The notes beneath the pieces were generated by a model. That model saw nothing but the letters and a program-made list of their open reading frames with translations, had not been told where the DNA came from and made no database searches. DNA of 64,000 nt from Chaetoceros tenuissimus (Eukaryota > Bacillariophyta > Thalassiosirophyceae > Chaetocerotales > Chaetocerotaceae): positions 2,976,001 through 3,040,000 of the forward strand of contig BLLK01000069.1 of NCBI GenBank assembly GCA_021927905.1, read 5' to 3'. Positions 54,101-63,100 of this stretch are shown here, one piece after another; the stretch's first letter is position 1, and each line of letters starts with the position of its first letter. The position numbers and the translations under genes are program-made.

Positions 54101-57100
54101 AAGTTATTGATAGTCGGCAAAGGAAGAAAATCAAAGTAGATGGAGCTGTTAGAAGTTTGTAATGTGCCATCAATGGATGATAACTCAACTAGCACTTTGC
54201 CATGTCTTTGCACTCTAGGTGATGTACAGCGAATCTCGTTCTCGTTGACAACCACAGCAACTGTTGAGATTCCATTAAATAAACATAGAAAGTCAACTTG
54301 TTCAGGAAAGCTATTGCCACTAATCACTAATGTTGTTCCTCCATTGATTGGACCAAATGAAGGAACAATACTATGGAGAGCGGGAAGCTTGATGTAAGTG
54401 AATTCCGGGCCGTCATATAAAGTGTACTCGGAAACACTGTAATGAACAGAAACACTAACTGAGTTTTGAGTTGGAAATAGAGAAGGAGGCGACAGGCATT
54501 CCACGTATGACATTCCCACAAAAATTGGTTTAACTACTTGCTTCGGTGAAAACAAACAAATGAGTTCGTGTCCGAGGTCTAGATCTAATTCGACAAGATC
54601 TACTCTAAGTAGGTCTCCTCCTTCAAGTTTGCCCTCTCTAGGTTGCAAGCTGGTTATGATCGGTGGTGTAACAAATTTGAATGGAATCTCCTTGTGGAGA
54701 AAGATTCCATCCATAGAAACCTTGAGTTTTGTCCATGATTCGAATGCTAGAGAAGCTGACCGACATGCGACTTTATTTCTTTCGTAGTAAATGGCTGGAA
54801 CAGATTCGCTTCCAAAGTGACACTTTAATGTTTTGCTATGTTCAAAATCATTTGACAAAGTGACAGTGACTAATTCTCCCCCAGAAACAGATGAAAAGTT
54901 TGGATGAACATTTATGATTTCAACAAGTGGTCGCACGTGTATTTTATTTCTCACTTTGACAAAATGAATGCCATTTGTGCTAATTGAGAGAGTCTTGTAT
55001 CCAGGTCTTAACATACCAGGGAAACATTTCATATGAATTGGTGTAACAAAAGCTGCTTCAGTCAAAACTGAATCAATTTTGCAGACTAAGTCTTTGGTGT
55101 TGACAAAGTTCATTCCATGCACATTGACAGTATAGTTTGAATCACCAAAGATCTTTGACGGCTCTATTACAAAGGCAATAGGTTTGTCGACTATCCGAAA
55201 GACTCTATTTGTCTGTGCTATGTTATGCCCATCTGAGGAAAGCCCAACTTGATACATTTCATTATTTCTCGACCATGGAGACTCGCAAAATATTGTAGTG
55301 TTATCGATATATGAAGCTGCTTTCACATGATGTTCGTTGATACCATCAAATACGCAATAATGAATGTTTTCTAAATTGGATCCAAGTATTCTGATCTCTG
55401 CGGTTGCTTCCTTGTAAACATGATCAGGAGTTATTGATTGAATCAGTGGCATTTTTTGAAGAGAAAGAGAACCAATCAGAATTCTGTCGGTATAGTCTTG
55501 TACAAGATAAACCTCGTAGTCTCCAATAGTCAAAGTTGGAAGAAGACATCGAACAGTTCTCTTGTCTTGGATTTCTGCAATGGTAACAACACCTTGAACA
55601 TCACAATGGTAGACACTACCAAAGTCATTCAGACCATCTACCTGTACTTCAATTTTGTGGCGTATGTATGGGAACCCTATCATTTCTTTTGGTGATATCA
55701 AACGCATCTCATTCTTCCTTTTAATATTTAACTCATTTGTGAAGTCATTACCACTGTTTAGTGTCAATGATACTGGAATAGGAAATGATTCCGTTGCTAG
55801 ATCATTCATCATTGGCGCATCACAAAGAACTCTTTCAGAAGATATCCACCTTGCAGGATATAAGTGTTTCTTGATACCGAAAGCACAGAATATTTGACCT
55901 GTTCTAACAAATTTGGCTCCAGTTACTTCCAATTTTGTAGGGTGGTTGAATGCAAGTCTATCTGGGAAAAGAGAATGAATGACAGCTTGATCAATGATGT
56001 TCACATCTACCTGATTCAAGCTACCACTAATTCCCAAGCTAAAAGATGTTTTCCCTCGCCAAAAAGATAGAGGGAAATGGCAGCATAATTCTGAGTTTGA
56101 AACCACAGTAGCTGCAATCTGTTGAGTCCCAATCATACAAAATTTTTGATATTCGCTTTGGAATCCATTTCCGAATATTGTTAGATTCTTTGTTGTATTC
56201 TGTACCACAATTGATGGACGAACCGTGCCAATTGACACCTTTGGGGCAAAGTGGATATTGGAGTACAGTTCAGGTGAATCATGATGGCACTCCTCGTGAA
56301 ATTCACTTCTGACAGAAAAACGTGCATCTCCTTCCATGAATAATGGACTGTCGCAACGCAACGTCGAGGTATTTATAACCTCCCCCTTAACATCTACAAA
56401 ACCAAATGAGCAGAAATAGTCAACACCCGAGCGAAAATTGAAGCCATGAATCGTCATTGAGTCTCCACCGTGTAAAAAGATTGGGTTGATATGAATCAAG
56501 CGACAAGGGTCACGGTATTGGAAAGAGTACCTAGTAACACCAGCAAGTGGCAACGAGGAATGAATAGTCAGAGGAACGATCGTCTCACTCGACTCTTTTC
56601 TAAATTTGGGACTTGTACAAATGAAGCTATCAGAAGTCTTTTGCTCTGCTTCAACCAATACTGAACCAAATTCACAATGAAAGACAGGTATAGATTCCAC
56701 TTCAGAAATTTCGAATACGACATTTGTACCTCCAGAGCTTGCGCCTTCAAGTGGGTAAATGCTTGTGATTTCAACAATTTCTTTGAAGAATGGAGGTTTG
56801 ACTTTGATCCAGTGATGGTTGTCACTAGAAATTTCAAGGTGAGTTATCTCGTCACCTTGCATATCAAGGGGTACAGAACTTGGACAAAATCCAGAGGTAC
56901 TAGTCAAGTTTAAAACCAATAAAGGATGTTCATGTTCCCCATTCTTTTTCTTAGATCGGCACCACAAAGACCTAGTATTATTCAAGTGACTTCCTTTCAA
57001 GACAAATCCTTGTCTACTATAATCATATTCGTTCGTTATAACCACCATAGGCTTCATAAATTGAAAACCTTTCTTTGAAACCCATGAGAATGCCGTGGAG

Positions 57101-60100
57101 TCACTCACAGAGAAACTAGAGATTTGTGGTCGCTGGACTTTAGGACTAGAGCATCGAAATCTATCTCTCGAAACGATAGTCCCATTAACGACAATAGAAC
57201 CAAAGTGGCACTTTGGCTCCAGCAAGATATCAAGATCCATGCCCAAGATTTCTACCACAGTCCCCCCTGACATTGGAACTGTTTGTGGTATAAAATTGTA
57301 AATTCTAGGCTCATCATGGTAGTAAATAGGAGCTGAGGCAACAATGTCTTCTTTCTTTCCGTTTGTTATAAACATGGTTGATGGACCAGGGTAGTGTGGT
57401 GGTAAAGTACATTTTACTTGACAAACCCCCATCCAGGTAACAGACCTGGGCTCAGACTTTGTACCCACAAAACAAGAAAGAGGCTCGTCTTGAACACAAT
57501 TTGCAAGATTAAGAGTGGCTGACCCACCTTCTTGTGTAGAAAGTCTAATTGGTTCAAGTAAAGATATTTTCAGAGGCTCCAATATCTGTAAATCAATTGG
57601 GTTTGACCAAATCAAACCACCGTCGAAAGTGACTGCAACAGGTACTACACCACTTCCTTCCTTCAAGACCATTGGGCACGTAACGGCCCTTTCATTTTCA
57701 ATACTCAAGGCAGCAATCACACCATTAAATCTACACATTCCCAACTCAGCATTATTGTTTGCGACAAATTTTTCAAAATTTCCTAATATTCTGATTGTCA
57801 CTTTAGATAAGGATCGAGCTTTCCTAGGAGAGATTCCTGTAATTATGGGGGGAATTGGCGTTTCTATCATTAATGATCTCGATACCGTTGCATCATTGAA
57901 AATAAAGTAGGATTGTACAAGGTCAATATCTTGCTGAATCAACATCTGTGGCAGTTGACATGATAGATTCCCATTGTGAAGGATTACAGGACTTGAGATG
58001 TCACGAAACAAACAGAAAGCATCTGAAAAATCTCTTTTTTGGGAGATTTCAAAGTCAAGGAATAAAACACCATTACGTTCATTGATTGAACTTCCTCGTA
58101 ATTGAAAAGCCGGATGGAGTTTTAGATGAGAATTGAGAAATGACTTCTGGAACAAACTTGCTATTCCAAAAACATAGTCACCAGGCATCATCTGTGGTAC
58201 ATCACACTCTACCAATTCACTCGATAACCAACGAGCATTCACAGATACGTTACCTATCAAGCACCTCAACCCATCCACTCGAGGAAAATTCTCACCATGT
58301 ACTTCTACCGTAGTATCGCCAAGCTCAGAAACAAGCTCCGGAGTGATGGTATGGATAATCATATCCTCAATATATTCAAAGGGAGAGCTTGTGATAGTAG
58401 CGTCATGGCCATTGGAACTAAGAGCAAGACGCACTGTACCACTTGTATTGGATTGTGGTGTAACGCAAAAGATAGTCTTGTCATCAACAGATGCAGCAGT
58501 AGCGTTGACGTAGACATTGTTAAATATACAATGTGAAACCTGGGAGCTTGTACCTTTGTCAAGTGTAATGGTGATATTAGTGCCACCGGAGATGGATGCG
58601 AAAGTAGGTGAGATCGATGCAACTTGAAGATCGACGATGCTAAAGTACAGGGGACGTTCTGATGATAATTTTACGCTGTCATATACCAGAATTTCTACAC
58701 GGACATCCCTACTTTTAGAATTTGCTGGTACCAAACATGAAAGAATTGAAGAGGTAATGACGTTTGCAGGAACGATCATATGACTATCAAAGCTGCAAGC
58801 CATGTTTTCAAAGGAAAGAAACCCGTTACCATAGACGGTCAAATTGTGATAATTTCCAGTGATTCCAATGTTTGGGGATAGAGAGCGGAGACTAACAATA
58901 TCTTTCGTTGACACATCCATTCTATGTGTAGGCGCACTATCTTTCGAAGTCCAAATTTCAATCACAGAGTTATCAGTAATTTCGAATTTTGGCACCTTAC
59001 ACATCAAATTCGTTGATGAAATTCTTGAAACATCATGAAATGAAAGATCTCCATCATGCCTACAAAATAATCCTTGATCTAGCGCCCTTTCGAAGTTTTC
59101 ACCATGAATCAAAACCATGAAAAACTTTTTGTACTCGTCTAAAATGTGCACCTTCTTGACAATGAAGGGCTCAACATATTCCATTTTTTCCTGCTTCCAA
59201 ATCACATAACCATCACTATACTTGATTGACAATGACACAGTCGCACCTTTCTTTCCTTGAGGATACTGGCATTCAACAGCAGTGGTGTTCATGTATATTG
59301 CTTCTTGTCTAATAGTTCCGATGAAGCACTCAACTGTTTCTAGAGATTCATCTTCATTACGGTACAATGGTGTCCTTGTTATAACTCTTAACGTACCACC
59401 CTCGATTGATAGAAATAAAGGTTGAACGCTCTCAATGATTGGTTCCTCAATATGACTATAGGACAATGAGTTACTCACAGAACGACCATTTACTGCGAGT
59501 GAAAAATTAACTGATGTAGATGAAAGTTGTCGTGGAGCCAAACACTCGATAATATGTCTTGATTGGAAAATAGCCATTGTATGAGAAACGTCAAATTTGC
59601 AGGTCAACTTTGAAGAGTTGAAGAAATTCGTGCCCTTGATTAATACTCTACTATCATCAGATTTCCACCCCATGGATGGCAATATTGATTTCAACCGAAT
59701 AGCAGGAAACACTTTGATCTCTTGACCCGAGTCAGCACTTTCTATTAGTTGAGATTTTCCATATAATGTTTTAAAATCATAGTCACCAGGCATCATCTGT
59801 GGTACATCACACTCTACCAATTCATTCGATAACCAACGAGCATCCACAGATATGTTACCTATCAAGCACCTCAACCCATCCACTCGAGGAAAATTCTCAC
59901 CATGTACTTCTACCGTAGTATCGCCAAGCTCAGAAACAAGCTCCGGAGTGATGGTATGGATAATCATATCCTCAATATATTCAAAGGGAGAGCTTGTGAT
60001 AGTAGCGTCATGGCCATTGGAACTAAGAGCAAGACGCACTGTACCACTTGTATTGGATTGTGGTGTAACGCAAAAGATAGTCTTGTCATCAACAGATGCA

Positions 60101-63100
60101 GCAGTAGCGTTGACGTAGACATTGTTAAATATACAATGTGAAACCTGGGAGCTTGTACCTTTGTCAAGTGTAATGGTGATATTAGTGCCACCAGAGACGG
60201 AGGCGAAAGTAGGTGAGATCGATGCAACTTGAAGATCGACCATGTTGAAATCTAGGTGGTTATCAGCAACAGAAACATTTCGACCATCTTGTATAATATT
60301 GATCTGATCCTTCCACAACCTATTCGTAAACTGCGGTAAACGACAAATGATCAAATTAGAACTAATCAAATCAGCCTGGACCACATCACTTCCAAAAACA
60401 CACTGGACTCCATGCTTAAAGTTGGTACCGGTAATATTGACAGTGGAACCAAGTAAGCCTGACTTTGGTGTCACAAGAGAGGCAGTCATGGGAGCTCTGC
60501 ACTCAACATCCTGAAAACCACGTGATAATGTTACACCATCGTTTGTTACTCGGAGCATACTGCTTTCAAACGAACAGCTGTCAAAGAAGCACAGAGCCGA
60601 ATCTTTACTAGTAATGATTGCGCTTGTGGATGAAATATTTCCAATGACACAATGGAACAGGGGGGAACCAATATTTCTTCCCTTAACTTCTATAATGTTT
60701 TGCAAAGACCCATGGACCATCCATGCTGGATGAATAGATACAAGTTCGGGTGCATCTACAATGTCAATTGAGATGTCTTTAGCCATCAGAGACATGAATC
60801 TATTTTCTATACCAAAAGTAGTGTTTTCATTTTGGTCGAAATCAGTAAAGAAGCATACGAGCCTTTTCGTGGAATCAATTTTCAGAGTTTTTGAAAAATT
60901 ATCCCCAATCCTACAAAAAGAATCTAGAGGTAGATACTCAAAGCCACTTCCTTTCACATTCAGCTCAAATTGCTTTGTATTTTTTTGTAAGATTACTGGT
61001 GATATCGATTCCAAGACTATGCTCTGGTATGTAAAGTTCAGGCTTGATTCAATCCTTCCTTGGCTATTAGATTTGATAGCAATCTTGTCCACCCTTCCTA
61101 TCGATCTCGAAGGTGCCACACATTGAAGACAATTATGCCTTGATAAGAGACCTGATACTTGGTCTGCTCCGAAAATACAAAAGTACTGCTCACCAAGAGG
61201 TATATACGATGCACAAATCTCAACTTGAGTTCCAGCAGGACCTGAATGAGGGTATATCGATTGCAGTTCAATCCGAGGTACAATGGTCAAGGTCAGACTT
61301 TCATCGAACATTGTCTGATTGTCAAATGAAAGTGATACTTTGACTTTCCCAGGCGGCAAATTTGGAAGAGAACACCATACCTGACTGCTCGACTGTCGAA
61401 TGCCCTTGGTGGTCATGTCTTCATTGAAATGACAGTAGATAGGTAGCTGTTCTTCAAACTTGCTCCCCAATATCTGGATACCACGCTGATCTGATCCATT
61501 CCTTATCCTTTGAGGTTTCAATTTATACAGAGTTATATTTTCCCAGTACGTAAACTGAAAGAGACTATCAACAAAATTGATCCCATCAAAAGACACATCG
61601 AAATTCACAGTATTTGGGGATGAAACTGAAGGGGCTTTACAATAGTAAGTGTCCATGTTCAATTTTTGAATTGATACATGTTTTGTTCCAAATCGACATT
61701 TGCTTCGGGAAGTGACATTTCTTTCTAGTCCAAATCTGACTTCTGTGCCTCCAGCTATGGGTCCATTCAATGGTATTGGATCCTCAACGTAAATCATCTG
61801 CGTGATAGTAACATTGTAATCTTCAGAACAGGCTCCATTTGCACACAACTTCAAAACAACTTGGTCAACCTCTCTATATGCTGTGAAGGAACAATGTAAC
61901 TCATTTGTGCTGATGACTTTAATCAAGGCACTTTGATTGTTAATCAGACAAGTAAATTTCTCATCTACATCGATACTAAAGCCGCTTGCCACAATAAAAC
62001 CAGAAGTAATGTTGTGATAGACTTTCTCTACAGTAAGACGAGAAGTGCCAAACTCGACATTCTCGTACACAAAATCAAGGCCATTGTTACTCACTGCTAT
62101 ACTAGCTATTTGTGGATACCAAGATATAGCAACGAAACACTCAATTTGAAAAGAGGATATCCACAATACTTGAGCCTGTTTTGAGCCAAAATTACAAATC
62201 AAGTTCTCAGATTGTCGAAAATTCTCTCCAATGACTCCGATTGATAACGATTGATCATCAATGTTTGATACATACGTGTTGAGAACAATCGGGTTGCTTT
62301 GTTCCTCGAAAGTATGGTCGAGATCGGTATGAAAGTCGCTCTCATCACTTACATCATAGTAGTCGATAAAGAATCCAGTAAATGTGAAATTATCCCCATC
62401 ATGAGAGAAGTACAAAGGTACCTGACCTACATGATACTGTGGAGTTTTGCATGAAACTTTATCGGTTCCAACGTAGTAAGCTTTAACCATCTTGTCTCCA
62501 AACATGCAAGAACTAGACTCCTGAAAGAAGATATTTTCACCAAAAAGCAAGATACTCGAGCCACCTGAAGTTGGACTTGTACTAGGTGAAATCGACGTAA
62601 TTCTAAATGGCTCCAAGAAAGCAAATGTTCTTGCAGCACTTCGTATGATTCCATCTTCATCCAGTGATATTGAAATGTCAACAGATTTCTCTCCCAATGC
62701 CAACGGAATTATACAGTGAATTTCTTCAGGAGACTGATAAACTGGTATAATCAACTCATCCTTGACAACACACCTCCTCAAATGATCAGGTAACTCAAAC
62801 TGTTGAGACAAAGATACTGAGATTTTTACCAAGTTTTCTCGGTCAGCGTAACCAGAAGGAGGATTCAATGAATAAATGACAGGATTGGAATAATACTGTA
62901 GGCTTCGTGTCGAATCCGAAAAGTCGTGTCCGCCATTCCTACTGACAGCAACATTCATCGTTGTTCCACTCAAGCCTGGGGGCGAGGCACATGATAAAGC
63001 AGACGAATTGAGAAAGGTTCCAATTGTTTGATGGAAGAAACCAAATCGGCAAATAAAATCGTCATCACTGCCTAATCCTTGATTTACGAGAATAGTCACA

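Noticed and set aside
58297-60141. Two identical 79-codon plus-strand frames (MYFYRSIAK...) inside the giant gene
   Set aside because: They are antisense to the duplicated IPT segment and identical only because that DNA is duplicated.
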